Shown here: positions 9,076-18,711 of the stretch, one piece after another
Layout: the number at the start of each line of letters is the position of its first letter
How positions within the stretch are numbered: position 1 is the stretch's first letter
From: JAJFJD01 sp965228975
GTDB taxonomy: Bacteria; Pseudomonadota; Alphaproteobacteria; UBA8366
DNA length: 64,000 nucleotides
Assembly: GCA_965228975.1 (NCBI GenBank)
Contig: OZ245851.1
Span: 4,464,001 to 4,528,000, forward strand
Direction: 5' to 3'
Position numbers and translations under genes: made by a program
Notes under the pieces: model-generated
The model's database searches: none
What the model was told of the DNA's origin: nothing
What the model saw: only the letters and a program-made list of their open reading frames with translations

Positions 9076-9296
9076 CAACAAGCATCCGGTCGCAAGCGAT
9101 AGGTCAAAGCCGCATTATCCCGGGCATGCGCGTGGAAATTATTGCAATGCTGCAATGTTTCATTGAAATCCGCCTGAAGGAAATCTTAATGGTCACGCCG
9201 CAGAGAATTCATGAGCGACATTGCGACAACATTGGCGGCTAGCTGCTGTTACTGCAACCGGTGGAGGATCCGCTGCTCGAGTACGGGGCCCCATCC

Positions 9297-10853
9297 TCAT
9301 AAGGATGCCATATCATCACATACCGCCTGGGCGGCGCGTTTTCCGGGTGCTCCCCACACGCACCCCCCGGGATGGGCGCCTGCACCGCACAGATAAAGGT
9401 GATCGATCGGTGTTCGCGCACCTTCACAACCCGAGGCCGGCCGCCGATCGAATAACTGTCCCGGCATTAAATCACCATGGAACTGGTGGCCGCCGGTCAT
9501 TCCGAAGCGGCGTTCGATATCCATCGGCGACATGACCTCGGTCGCAATTATGCAATCCCGAATGTCGGGTGCATAGGCAGCGACAGTTTCCAAGACGATC
9601 CGCCCCGCCACCTCCCGCTGTTTGTCCCATCCCCCGAGATCCGGTGCGAGGCAATAGGGGAAAAACTGAGCGTAGCATGTCAACGATTGCCTATCGGAAC
9701 GTCCCAGCGCGTCGTCGACGGCCGACTGCATATGCACCGTCATGTAAGGCGCGCTCGACATGTATCCCTTGGCAGCTTCCAACCAAGCGGCCTCGACATA
9801 TGACAGTGATGGACACAGACTAACGCGCGCAAGCGTTGCACCGTCGGGTACGGCGGTGAATGTCGGCAACCGCGTAAGGGCGCAATTGACCTTCAAGGCC
9901 ACTCCCTGCATCTGAATTCGGCTGATGGCATCGGCGAACCCCGGTGAAAGATGCTCCCGATCCACCAAATTAAGAAACGTCCGTTGCGGATCGGCGTTCG
10001 AGATAATGGCCTTTGCGGCAACCCTGTCACCCGTCATCAGTTCGACACCGTAGGCAATGCCGTCACGCACGAGAACGCGCGCGACCTCGGCGTCTGTTCT
10101 AATTTCAACCCCATTTTTCATCGCCGTAGCGGCCAGGGCGTTAGCCAATCCGCTCATGCCGCCTTTCACATATCCCGCCCTCCCTCTGACGCCGGTCGCG
10201 CCGCCAAGCATGTGGTGCGCCATGACATAGGCCGTTCCCGGAGTCCGCGGACCTGCGTTGGTTCCAAAGGTCGCCGTGTATCCGAGAACGGCCTGCACCG
10301 CCTCGGATTCGAAACGGTCCTCGAGCACGTCGGCGATACTACCGAGCACAAAACTCCGGAAAAGGTCCCTTCGGCCGATTTTTGCAAATGCCCGCTCGAT
10401 ATCGTCGACCGAAGGTACCAATCCGCCATACAACATGGGCTCAATACATTCGCAAACGGCGACACAATCCGCCATGTAACCAGGCAACGCGTCCGCATCG
10501 CGACGCGAGAATTTCGCAAATTCAGCGCGCGTTCGGTCCGGATTCGACCACAATGCGAGGTGTCGGCCGTCGGGAAAAGGGAAGACGGTGATTGGGTCGG
10601 GCGTGAGTAACTCAAAACCATGCGCCGCGAGATTCAGGTCACGGATGATCTCGGGACGCAAATTGCTCAGCTGAGCCGCTCCCGTCGATACGCGATATCC
10701 GGGTGCGCCGGTGATGTCCTCCGTAATGCAGGCGCCGCCAACAATGTTGCGCCGTTCGAGGACCAGCGTGCGAACGCCGGACCGCGCCAAATAAGCGGCG
10801 GCGATTAGTCCGTTATGGCCTCCGCCAATGACGACCGCGTCATAGTGCCCCAC
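9297..10853 (-). CDS. Phytoene-desaturase-like FAD oxidoreductase (COG1233/PYROXD2-like)
   Basis: Flavoprotein of 518 residues. The N-terminus has the dinucleotide-binding motif VVIGGGHNGLIAAAYL followed by LERR and GGAC; the C-terminus has YLCGAGAHPGGCVWGAPG, the second FAD-binding segment of CrtI-like oxidoreductases. Members resemble carotenoid desaturases, but most outside carotenoid clusters have unknown substrates, and no crtB, crtE or other carotenoid gene is nearby. The start is GTG at 10853 with GAAGGA about 7 nt upstream; no in-frame ATG fits the motif. It is expressed alone from the gap at 10854-11287. Confidence 0.83.
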   Translation of the reverse strand: MGHYDAVVIGGGHNGLIAAAYLARSGVRTLVLERRNIVGGACITEDITGAPGYRVSTGAAQLSNLRPEIIRDLNLAAHGFELLTPDPITVFPFPDGRHLALWSNPDRTRAEFAKFSRRDADALPGYMADCVAVCECIEPMLYGGLVPSVDDIERAFAKIGRRDLFRSFVLGSIADVLEDRFESEAVQAVLGYTATFGTNAGPRTPGTAYVMAHHMLGGATGVRGRAGYVKGGMSGLANALAATAMKNGVEIRTDAEVARVLVRDGIAYGVELMTGDRVAAKAIISNADPQRTFLNLVDREHLSPGFADAISRIQMQGVALKVNCALTRLPTFTAVPDGATLARVSLCPSLSYVEAAWLEAAKGYMSSAPYMTVHMQSAVDDALGRSDRQSLTCYAQFFPYCLAPDLGGWDKQREVAGRIVLETVAAYAPDIRDCIIATEVMSPMDIERRFGMTGGHQFHGDLMPGQLFDRRPASGCEGARTPIDHLYLCGAGAHPGGCVWGAPGKRAAQAVCDDMASL

Positions 10854-11287
10854 GGGTTTTCCTTCACAAATCGATCAAACCGTCGTTGTCGGTCTCCTTG
10901 TGGCGCGCGGTGGCGCTCGCCTTTATCGAAGTCTGCGTTGGCGGTTTCAGGATCGCGACACAGGGGACGGCCTAAGCTTGATACCAGTACTGAGAACGCA
11001 TGGTCGAAACTTCCCCATTTGGAATGCCAACTTTTATGGTGCTGCGCAAATTCGAAGGGTGCAACCCGGATTCCCACAGCGATCGGGTTGAAAAGCCGGT
11101 TTCGCAGCCAACCCGCATCCCGGAAATCAGCCCAGGGTCATTGAAGGGCCGGTTGATTTTCGCATTTACAGAACTTTCGCGGGTTTCGTGTAGGGAAACC
11201 GTCGGTGCTAGAATCTTCCGAAATCATGCGATGAAAGGCGACATCGTCGCGCTTCCCAACCCCTTGGCAAACAACCGGATTGAAAAA
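10854..11287. other. Divergent intergenic region
   Basis: This 434-bp gap holds no gene that I can support. It must contain the promoters of the flavoprotein gene (leftward) and the MmgE/PrpD gene (rightward). An upstream in-frame ATG at 11231 could extend the latter by 19 residues, but the added sequence is not family-like. I see no clear -35/-10 pair. Confidence 0.4.
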
Positions 11288-12688
11288 ATGACCACGGAAC
11301 TCACCGAAGCCATCGCCACATTCACGGTCGAGACACCGGCCGACGAAATCCCGCCGGCGGCAATCGAGAATGCCGAGAAGGGCATCGTGGATACCATTGG
11401 CTGCATCCTGGCGGGCAGCGCAAGCGATGTGGGGGCGCCGCTACGGCGCTATCTCGAGACAAGCGAAGCCGCGGGCGACCGCGCCGTGCTGGGAACCGGA
11501 AAAACGGCGCCGCCGGAAATCGCAGCAATGGTCAACGGTACATTCGGACACGCGCTCGACTTCGACGACGTTCTGTCGATGATGCCGGCCCATCCCAGCA
11601 CGGTGATCCTGCCGGCCCTGTTTGCCTGCCTCGGCAAGCGAACGACCGGCGCATCCCTGATCGACGCCTACATCCTCGGCGTCGAGGTCGGCGCGAAGAT
11701 CGGCCTCGGCATCGGTAACGGCCATTATCGTCGCGGTTGGCACGCCACCGGGACGCTGGCGATATTCTCAGCAATCGCCGCGCTCGCCCGTTATCTCGCC
11801 CTTGATGTGACAACGACGCGCCAAGCACTCGGAATCGGCGCATCGATGGCGAGCGGCCTTCAATGTAATTTCGGCACGATGACTAAGCCGTTTCATGCCG
11901 GCTGGGCATCCCGTAACGCCGTCTCCGCCGTGCGGCTAGCCGAAACAGGCTTCACCGCCTCGCTGAACGCAATGGAATCGCCAACCGGATTCTTTGCGAC
12001 CTACGGCACCGAGCAGTCGGACATGGAGCGCTGCATTGATAGTCTCGGCAGACCCTTCGTCTTGGTGGATCCGGGATTGGCGTTAAAGAAATATCCCTGC
12101 TGCTACGCCTTGCATCGCCCAATCGACGGTCTTCTGGATCTTCGCGAACGGCTTTCGCTCAATCCGGACAACACCGAATCCGTACGATGCCGCGTGGCGC
12201 CCGGCGCGCTACGGCCGCTCCCCTACGATCGCCCGGTCACGGGCCTGGAGGGTAAGTTCAGCATGGAATACACGCTGGCCGCCGGTGTTTTGGACGGCCG
12301 GTTCGACCTCGCCGCCTTCAGTGACGACGGCGTTGCCCGTCCGGAAATCGCCGGTCTTCTGCCGCGCATGCACAAGGAAGAAGACCCGAGATGCCTCGGG
12401 GATGAGACGAATCCCGGCGCACGCAGTTCCGGGACGATCGGCTTTGTCGAGGTCACCGCTGCACGGCGCGACGGCGTCACCGATACCGTCCGCGTGGACA
12501 AGCCAACAGGCTCGCCGGAGCGGAAATTGTCGTGGGACGATCTGGAAACGAAATTTCTCGATTGCGCGGCCCAGGCGGATTTAACGCAAGCGGCAGCAGC
12601 AGCGTCCTTTGCCGACTGGCGCAACCTTCACCGCTGCATCGATGTGTCGAAGTTGCTCACGCCGCTGTCGGGATCGGCGCCTCGGTAA
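11288..12688 (+). CDS. MmgE/PrpD family protein, copy 2
   Basis: A 466-residue member of the MmgE/PrpD family. The N-terminal helical domain carries GHALDFDDVLSMMPAHPS, which keeps the Asp-Asp and His-Pro-Ser elements. KKYPCCYALHRPIDGL lies before the small alpha/beta lid domain, and the FSMEYTLAAGVLDG segment is present. Family members dehydrate, isomerise or decarboxylate small tricarboxylate-like acids. The start at 11288 begins directly at the conserved region; no good Shine-Dalgarno is seen, so 11231 remains possible. It is convergent with the SGNH hydrolase, 15 bp apart. Confidence 0.84.
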   Translation: MTTELTEAIATFTVETPADEIPPAAIENAEKGIVDTIGCILAGSASDVGAPLRRYLETSEAAGDRAVLGTGKTAPPEIAAMVNGTFGHALDFDDVLSMMPAHPSTVILPALFACLGKRTTGASLIDAYILGVEVGAKIGLGIGNGHYRRGWHATGTLAIFSAIAALARYLALDVTTTRQALGIGASMASGLQCNFGTMTKPFHAGWASRNAVSAVRLAETGFTASLNAMESPTGFFATYGTEQSDMERCIDSLGRPFVLVDPGLALKKYPCCYALHRPIDGLLDLRERLSLNPDNTESVRCRVAPGALRPLPYDRPVTGLEGKFSMEYTLAAGVLDGRFDLAAFSDDGVARPEIAGLLPRMHKEEDPRCLGDETNPGARSSGTIGFVEVTAARRDGVTDTVRVDKPTGSPERKLSWDDLETKFLDCAAQADLTQAAAAASFADWRNLHRCIDVSKLLTPLSGSAPR

Positions 12689-12703
12689 ACGACCCTCGGC
12701 CGT

Positions 12704-13852
12704 TCAGTCGAGCAGCGCAAGGTCAACCGCATCGCCCATCCTACAATACCCGATGTCGCTCGGATGAAGGCCGTCGCCGCAATCGTATTCCGGTAGCATC
12801 TGGGTCGGGCGTGCCGGGTCCCGCAACGCCGCGTCGAAATCCGCGACACCGTCCAGCCGGTCGCTTTCCCGAATCCATTTGTTGAAGGCCAAACGATGTT
12901 CTTCGCGAACGGGATTCCAGGCTCCCGGCAGGAATGTTTCGTTTCCGAAGGGCGTAAGCGTCGCACCGATAAACTTGATCCCGCAGGTCTGCGCCCGCAA
13001 CGCCATCTGATTGAGGCCGGCGATCATCTGCTCGGCCGTGACTTCCTCTCCGGGTCGGGCGTGACGGTTGCGCAGGTCGTTCGTGCCCAGCATGACGATG
13101 ACATGGGTCACACCGGGCTGGGCCAAGACATCGCGGTCGAACCGGCGCAGCCCGCTGTGCCCGCGCGTATCGTGCAGTATCCGGTTGCCACCGAGGCCTT
13201 GGTTCATGACGCCGAGACGCCGGCCCCCCTTCCGGGCGATCAGCCGCCGGGCAAGTTGGTCCGGCCAGCGGTTGTAGGTGTCGTGGGTGGAGATGTTGGC
13301 ATCGGTCAACGAGTCGCCGAGCGCGACCACGCCGCCGGTGTCTTTCGACGCGAGTACATCGACACCACACACGAAGAACCATTCATCGGTGATCCTGACC
13401 ACCGGCATGTTCAATTCGGCCGAGAAATCCCCCGGCGGCGATATGTAGTTGGTCTGGCGCGCGTAGCGCCCGGTGATTTGAAATCCGGTGGGAATCTCGC
13501 CGGGCAAATACAGAGTGACCGCCAGATCGGCCAGCGGCGCCACGTCGAGTTCGACCGGATCGCTGATCGCAAGCGCCCCCACGGCGACCGTCGCCGATTC
13601 GGAGCCGTCGAAGGTGAGCCGGCGTTCGGAACCCGGCACGACCGCCGGCCCCTGATCGCGAATTCCAATATAGGCGCTGCCGATTTCCAGCTTTTCGCGC
13701 CCGAACGCATTCGATACACGTATCCGGACCATATCGCCGCCGATACTGACGCGCGGCGTCATGCGCAAGGTGTGATTATTGAAACTAACGCCAGATTCAC
13801 TCGGGGCCGGCGCGGTCGCCCATGTGCCGACCCAGTGCCTGTCCTTCGCCAT
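12704..13852 (-). CDS. SGNH/GDSL-family hydrolase
   Basis: Esterase or lipase-like hydrolase of 382 residues. An N-terminal beta-rich domain of about 170 residues precedes the SGNH domain. Catalytic blocks are visible in order: GDSLTD (Ser nucleophile), NQGLGGNR (Gly), MLGTNDLR (Asn) and DGLHPSDIG (Asp/His). There is no signal peptide. The ATG at 13852 overlaps the TGA of the preceding SMP-30 gene by one base (TGATG), so translational coupling is likely. It is the last gene of the minus-strand cluster running from 18582. It may deacylate an ester feeding the lactonase and CoA steps (inference). Confidence 0.86.
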   Translation of the reverse strand: MAKDRHWVGTWATAPAPSESGVSFNNHTLRMTPRVSIGGDMVRIRVSNAFGREKLEIGSAYIGIRDQGPAVVPGSERRLTFDGSESATVAVGALAISDPVELDVAPLADLAVTLYLPGEIPTGFQITGRYARQTNYISPPGDFSAELNMPVVRITDEWFFVCGVDVLASKDTGGVVALGDSLTDANISTHDTYNRWPDQLARRLIARKGGRRLGVMNQGLGGNRILHDTRGHSGLRRFDRDVLAQPGVTHVIVMLGTNDLRNRHARPGEEVTAEQMIAGLNQMALRAQTCGIKFIGATLTPFGNETFLPGAWNPVREEHRLAFNKWIRESDRLDGVADFDAALRDPARPTQMLPEYDCGDGLHPSDIGYCRMGDAVDLALLD

Positions 13853-14769
13853 CAATCTGCATCCGGCCGAACCCGGCCGTCCTCTTCCATATGTGAATAC
13901 AAGGGCTGGCCAGCAATCGGCATCTCGGCGCAGAGGATTGAGCCTGTTCGGGATTCGGTCATATAGAGGGATTTGCCGTCCGGCCCACCGTAAGCCAGGT
14001 TCGTCACCATGGGCCCTTGACAGGACTCGACGCGATGAACCGGTACGCCCCGCCGGTCAAAGAGCCATACCACCCCCATACCCGGGTGGGCGACGGCAAG
14101 ATTGCCGTCCGCGTCGATCGCCATGCCGTCCGGCCCCGGCGACGGAAGCTGAACGAACAAGCCGACCTTGCTCACGCCGCCGAGTGGCGTCAGCGGCAGC
14201 AGCCAAACCGCGTTGGCGCGCGTCGCGGCAACCATCAAGACACGCTCGGAACGGTTCAGAACCAACCCGTTCGGGCTGGGCACCGTATCTATAAGGCAAT
14301 CGAGCCGCCCATCGCCCGACAACCGGTACACCCGCCCCGTCGGGTCATGGAGGCCCGTTTGCCCCTGGTCGGTGAAATAAAGGTCCCCATTGCTCGCGAA
14401 AACCAGATCGTTGAGACCCTTGAACCGTTCCTTCGGTGGCCCGGCGAGAACCGAGGTGACGGCGCCGCTTTCCGGGTCCAGGTGCATCAACCCATTCTTG
14501 TGATCGGCGATAAAGATCTTGCCGTCACGGTGAATCTTGAGTCCGTTCGGCTCTCCGTCGTATTCGGCTATCAAATCGAACGCACCATCCGGCGATACTC
14601 GAAAGATGCGGCCATGGGGAATATCGGTGAAATACAGGTTCCCCGTGCGATCGAAAGACGGGCCTTCTAGAAAAGAATGCGGCTTACCCGGGTCAGTCTT
14701 CCGGTACTTTTCGGGCAATTCCGCGAAGGTCTCGGTTCTTATCACCTTCGGCGGTTCGAAATAACTCAT
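13852..14769 (-). CDS. SMP-30/gluconolactonase/LRE family lactonase
   Basis: Six-bladed propeller hydrolase of about 305 residues, probably a calcium-dependent lactonase opening a sugar- or hydroxy-acid lactone. Family elements are the Glu ligand in SFLEGPSFDRTGNLYFTDI, the Asn in EPNGLKIH, the NDLVFASNGDLYFTD blade and SPNGLVLN. The ATG at 14769 starts just before the propeller with ACAGG immediately upstream; further in-frame sequence to 14970 looks untranslated. It overlaps the SGNH gene by one base and lies 52 bp after the CoA-transferase gene. Confidence 0.86.
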   Translation of the reverse strand: MSYFEPPKVIRTETFAELPEKYRKTDPGKPHSFLEGPSFDRTGNLYFTDIPHGRIFRVSPDGAFDLIAEYDGEPNGLKIHRDGKIFIADHKNGLMHLDPESGAVTSVLAGPPKERFKGLNDLVFASNGDLYFTDQGQTGLHDPTGRVYRLSGDGRLDCLIDTVPSPNGLVLNRSERVLMVAATRANAVWLLPLTPLGGVSKVGLFVQLPSPGPDGMAIDADGNLAVAHPGMGVVWLFDRRGVPVHRVESCQGPMVTNLAYGGPDGKSLYMTESRTGSILCAEMPIAGQPLYSHMEEDGRVRPDAD

Positions 14770-14821
14770 CCTGTCACCATGGATTACGGTCTCGCACTTA
14801 TTGTCGTGCCGGTCGTCGCGG

Positions 14822-16027
14822 TCAGATCGTTCCGTCCTCCCGAAGCGTTTCGATCCTGGCGTCGTCGTACCCGAGCTCGCCGAGTATTTTTGCCGTATCC
14901 TCGCCGAGCCGGGGTGGCGGTGTTTTCGGTGAAGTATCCTCGCTGGACAGACGGTATCCCGACTTCGCAACCGTCGCTCCCCGGCCTATGCCCGGAACCT
15001 CGTCGAAGGTCTTGAGAAAACCGCGCGCTTCCAGGTGCGGATGCGCCATGATGTCCGGAACCGAATAGACTCGCGCCGCAGGGACACCCGCATCGGTGAA
15101 CAGGCGTTCCCATTCCTCTGCCGGCTTTTTCCGCAACACTTCGTCGAGCGCAACGCGGATTTCCTCCCGGTTCCGGATTCGGTCGTCACGATCCGCCCAA
15201 CGCGGGTCGGTCTTCCATTCCGGTTTGCCGATGACGTCGCATAAGGCATGAAACTGCTTCTGTTCGTTGTTAACGACATTGAGAAGGCCGTCTTTGGTTT
15301 GAAAGGTCCCGGAGGGCGCGGCCGAGTGGTTTTCGTTGCCCATGGGAACGGGTACCTTGCCGGCATTCTGATAGTTGCTCACCACCCAGCTCGCCATGGA
15401 AGCCAGCGTGGATTCGAGCAACGACACATCGATAAAGGCGCCTTCGCCGGTGTCCTTCTTCCGGCATAGCGCGGCGGCGATTGCAAACGCGGCCGTCATT
15501 GCGCCCATCGCGTCGCAGACCAGATACCCCGCGCGGAACGGCCCGGAGTCGGGCGTCCCCGTGACGCTCATCAAGCCGCTAAAGCCTTGTATGATTTGGT
15601 CATAGGCCGGTCGCTGCGACAGGGGGCCGTCCTGTCCGAATCCGGAAACCGCGCAATACACCAGCCCCGGGTTTAGGGCGCGCAGGGAGTCATACCCGAG
15701 GCCGAGCCGTTTCATGACGCCGGGCCTGAAATTCTCGAACACGACATCGGCGTCCTTGACCATCTGCCGAAAAATCTCACGCCCTTGTTCCTGTTTCAGG
15801 TTGAGCGTCATGGATTTCTTTCCGGCATTCAACGACAGGAAAGAAACGCCCATATGAATTTTCCCAAGCGACGGGTCGGCGCCCATCTTGCGGGAGAGAT
15901 CTCCGGTTTCCGGGCGTTCGACCTTGATGACTTCCGCCCCCATCATGGCGAGTTGATAGGTGCAGAGCGGACCCGCGACTATATTGGAAAGATCCAGGAC
16001 CCGAATGCCGTCGAGGGGAAGCGCCAT
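14822..16027 (-). CDS. CaiB/BaiF (class III) CoA-transferase
   Basis: A 401-residue family III CoA-transferase that moves CoA between carboxylic acids (formyl-CoA, succinyl-CoA, carnitine-type reactions). Visible motifs are LDGIRVLDLSNIVAGPLC at the N-terminus, GAEVIKVERPETGDLSR, VFENFRPGVMKRLGLGY and YDQIIQGFSGLMSVTG, and the probable catalytic Asp in GYLVCDAMGAMTAAFAI. It lies 40 bp downstream of the HMG-CoA-lyase-like gene on the same strand. Together they suggest that a free acid is activated to its CoA ester and then cleaved. The acid is unknown; itaconate/citramalate-type or branched dicarboxylates are candidates (inference). Confidence 0.9.
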   Translation of the reverse strand: MALPLDGIRVLDLSNIVAGPLCTYQLAMMGAEVIKVERPETGDLSRKMGADPSLGKIHMGVSFLSLNAGKKSMTLNLKQEQGREIFRQMVKDADVVFENFRPGVMKRLGLGYDSLRALNPGLVYCAVSGFGQDGPLSQRPAYDQIIQGFSGLMSVTGTPDSGPFRAGYLVCDAMGAMTAAFAIAAALCRKKDTGEGAFIDVSLLESTLASMASWVVSNYQNAGKVPVPMGNENHSAAPSGTFQTKDGLLNVVNNEQKQFHALCDVIGKPEWKTDPRWADRDDRIRNREEIRVALDEVLRKKPAEEWERLFTDAGVPAARVYSVPDIMAHPHLEARGFLKTFDEVPGIGRGATVAKSGYRLSSEDTSPKTPPPRLGEDTAKILGELGYDDARIETLREDGTI

Positions 16028-16067
16028 TAACCGTGCTCCCGCTTTTCATCGGGCGACACCGGCATTC

Positions 16068-17033
16068 TCATGCCGCCGCCGACAATCGCTTGCGGATGCC
16101 GGAAAGGCTGCCACCCTTCCCGACGCAGCCCGGCACCGGATGCCCGACCACGCGTTCGGCGACTGCGGCGGCCACGATCATAGCTTCCAGGTCAATGCCC
16201 GTCGCAATTCCCAACTCCTCGCACATGAAGACCAAATCTTCGGTCGCAACATTGCCAGCCGCTCCCTTATGTTTCGCGAAAGGACAGCCACCGAGGCCCG
16301 CAACCGATGCATCGAACCTGTCTATTCCCATCTGAAGCCCGGCATAGGCATTGGCGATACCGAGCCCGCGCGTGTCGTGCAAATGCAAGGCGAGCCGAAT
16401 GTCTGGATAGCGGTTTCGGATCGCACCGATAGTGCGCTTCACACTTTCGGGCGTGCCCCAGGCCATGGTGTCGGCGAGCGAGATCGACTCGATGGTCAGA
16501 CCGTGTTCCGCCGCGATGTCGAGAATGTCGCCGACAAGGCGCACCACGGTTTCGGGCGGCGTATCGCCTTGAAAGTTGCATCCGAATGCGGCGCCGACGC
16601 TGGCGCGGCAAACGGGGACGCCGATCGACTTGCAGGTCCGTATCAAGTCGTGGATCGTCGCAAGATGCTGCTCGGGCGTACGGCCAAGGTTGCTTTTCAA
16701 GAACGCCTCGGACGGATGCAGCGTGATCTTGCCTTCCACCTCTAGGAACTCTGTCGCAAGCGCCTGCCGCAGCCCGCGCTCGTTGAACCAAAGCGCGCTA
16801 TAGGACACGCCGGGCGCCCGATCGATACCGGCAACCACCTCACTCGCGTCCGCCATACCGGGAACCCGCTTCGGGTTCACGAACGAGACAGTCTGAATGT
16901 GCTTCACGCCGGTTAGAGACAACGCGTTGATGAGTTCGATTTTTCGCGCCGTCGGAATTGGGCCCGGCTCGATTTGGAAACCCTCGCGCGGGCCTTCCTC
17001 AACGATGTCTATCCGATCCGGCAAATCTGACAT
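16068..17033 (-). CDS. Hydroxymethylglutaryl-CoA lyase-like enzyme
   Basis: TIM-barrel lyase of the HMGL/DRE-TIM family, 321 residues. It has EEGPREGFQ at the N-terminus (Asp/Arg region; here EEGPRE instead of the common EVGPRD), the metal-binding LHLHDTRG and the family signature SVAGLGGCPFAKHKGAAGNVATED (written in part) with its catalytic Cys. HMG-CoA lyase cleaves HMG-CoA to acetoacetate and acetyl-CoA; relatives cleave other 3-hydroxy-3-methylacyl-CoAs. No leucine-degradation genes (isovaleryl-CoA dehydrogenase, methylcrotonyl-CoA carboxylase) are nearby, so a different 3-hydroxyacyl-CoA substrate is plausible. Confidence 0.88.
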   Translation of the reverse strand: MSDLPDRIDIVEEGPREGFQIEPGPIPTARKIELINALSLTGVKHIQTVSFVNPKRVPGMADASEVVAGIDRAPGVSYSALWFNERGLRQALATEFLEVEGKITLHPSEAFLKSNLGRTPEQHLATIHDLIRTCKSIGVPVCRASVGAAFGCNFQGDTPPETVVRLVGDILDIAAEHGLTIESISLADTMAWGTPESVKRTIGAIRNRYPDIRLALHLHDTRGLGIANAYAGLQMGIDRFDASVAGLGGCPFAKHKGAAGNVATEDLVFMCEELGIATGIDLEAMIVAAAVAERVVGHPVPGCVGKGGSLSGIRKRLSAAA

Positions 17034-17154
17034 TGGTTCCTCCCGGTGGCGGCGTCCGCGTGACCTGTTCGCGATGGCGCGTTCCGCGGTTACCGGCGCA
17101 CAACGATACCGAATTTTACGGCGGAGGGAAAAACGGTAGCCCGCCGGACTCTTC

Positions 17155-18582
17155 TCAGCCCGGCGCGCCTTGGACGGTCAAATCGACAAACCTGTCCACA
17201 GGCACACGGCAAAATGCTTCAAAATCGCCATAGAATTTGAAGAGAGAATCCGTTTGCCCTTTGGGAAGCCGCCCCGCGACGTTTTCCCGAAACTTCCGCG
17301 CCAGCACCGGCAGAACTTCCTGGCGCCGGACCGGGTCGCCCATCGGATACAGCACTTCGACCCGCTCGGTGAAGGTCCCGTCAGTGAAGAAAACCTGCAC
17401 CGCATTCGCATCGGTCTTGATTGATTTATCCTCGTAGCCGCGCGTGTAGTCCGGGTTCTCGCGCACGATCATCCGATCGCGCAAGGCATCGACACGCGGG
17501 TCCCTCGCAATGCCGTCACCGTAGTGTCGATACTGCAATTCGCCGAAAATCAATCCGATCGCCACGATATATTGCAGGCAATGGTCCCGGTCCGCCGGGC
17601 CATGCAAGTCACCGGTCTTGTCCACCGTATGGATTGTGCGTGCATGGGTTTCGATCTCGATTCGATCGATCTCCGCGATGCGGTCCGCAATCCCGGGATG
17701 CAGCGCAATCGCCGCTTCGAGGGCAGTCTGTGTGCGGAACTGCGCCGGGTATACCTTGAACTGGATGGTATCCATGACGAACGTATCGAAATCCCTCGCA
17801 AACCTGAAGGGTTCGCCGTTCCGCTCCGCATCGTAGAGACCGGTGACCGGCGTCGTCAGAACATCGGGATAACCGCTTTCGCCCTCCATGGTCTTGACGG
17901 CGAGCCAGACCGCACGCGCCGCGGCGTCCGCTGATGCCCAGTTTTTGCGCGGCCCCGTTCGGGGCGTCCGCACGATACGGAGGGGTTGCCCATCGACCCA
18001 GCCCTGCGATACGGCCGCCACGATTTCGTCGAATCCGCCGCCTAGCATGCGCGTCGTCACCGCCGCGCATGCCACTTTCAATGGCCCGGTAAAATCGAAA
18101 CCCCCGAAATCATTCGCGTGCAGGTGTAGTCCCAGAATCTCATAGGCCTTGACCCCCGCATCGAGCAGATCGCTCATCGTCATGCCAGGCTTGCCGTCAG
18201 GATTCCGAGACAGATAATCGCCGACAGCGAGGATCGCGCCGAACATGTCGGAAGGGTGGCCGCCCCCGCCCTTGCCGAACCAGCTGTCGTTGTAATCCAA
18301 CCACCGGCCAAGCGCGCTGAAGCCGAACGCCGCGGATGCCGGATCCAGCTCGTAGGGAGTGCCGGGCACCCGCGCACCCCCGGGTACCGTCATGTGCGGC
18401 GTCAGCGGCCGGATCAGCCGGCGGCAATCCTCTTCGTCGAGAGCGGCGAACGCGCATCCCAGGAAATCCATAAAGGCGATATGGGCGACGCGACGCGTCT
18501 CCTCGCCGATGGCGCCTTCCCGGAGAGTGTAGGTCGCAATTTGGGCCAGGACTTCATCCGGCTCTATCTTTCCGGCGCACAT
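17155..18582 (-). CDS. MmgE/PrpD family protein, copy 3 (closest to PrpD 2-methylcitrate dehydratase)
   Basis: A 475-residue protein whose length and motifs are nearer to true PrpD than the other three copies. The signature reads LDYNDSWFGKGGGGHPSD, matching the PrpD form LDFNDTWLxxEWGHPSD, followed by an AILAVGDYLSR helix. The C-terminal domain keeps RVDALRDRMIVREN. PrpD dehydrates 2-methylcitrate in propionate metabolism, but no prpB or prpC is present, so the substrate may differ. The ATG at 18582 has GAAGGAG about 9 nt upstream and is preferred over 18603. It is the first gene of a minus-strand cluster (17155 down to 12704) and is divergent from the CMD-family gene. Confidence 0.86.
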   Translation of the reverse strand: MCAGKIEPDEVLAQIATYTLREGAIGEETRRVAHIAFMDFLGCAFAALDEEDCRRLIRPLTPHMTVPGGARVPGTPYELDPASAAFGFSALGRWLDYNDSWFGKGGGGHPSDMFGAILAVGDYLSRNPDGKPGMTMSDLLDAGVKAYEILGLHLHANDFGGFDFTGPLKVACAAVTTRMLGGGFDEIVAAVSQGWVDGQPLRIVRTPRTGPRKNWASADAAARAVWLAVKTMEGESGYPDVLTTPVTGLYDAERNGEPFRFARDFDTFVMDTIQFKVYPAQFRTQTALEAAIALHPGIADRIAEIDRIEIETHARTIHTVDKTGDLHGPADRDHCLQYIVAIGLIFGELQYRHYGDGIARDPRVDALRDRMIVRENPDYTRGYEDKSIKTDANAVQVFFTDGTFTERVEVLYPMGDPVRRQEVLPVLARKFRENVAGRLPKGQTDSLFKFYGDFEAFCRVPVDRFVDLTVQGAPG

Positions 18583-18711
18583 CTCGCCGCTCCTTCGTTC
18601 CATTCATAATTCGGCCCCAAATGCGGTTTTGACCAGGGGCTACGGCACGACGATGATACCGCTATCAGGCGCAATTCGCGTAATGCACCGAGTGCGGCCA
18701 AGAAAGAGGCG

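Noticed and set aside
10854..11287. Minus-strand frame 10805-11077 as a gene upstream of the flavoprotein
   Set aside because: It overlaps the flavoprotein start in another frame, has no ribosome site and no recognisable sequence.
16068..16127. Leucine-degradation (liu) operon around the HMG-CoA-lyase-like gene
   Set aside because: No acyl-CoA dehydrogenase, biotin carboxylase or enoyl-CoA hydratase genes lie near it.
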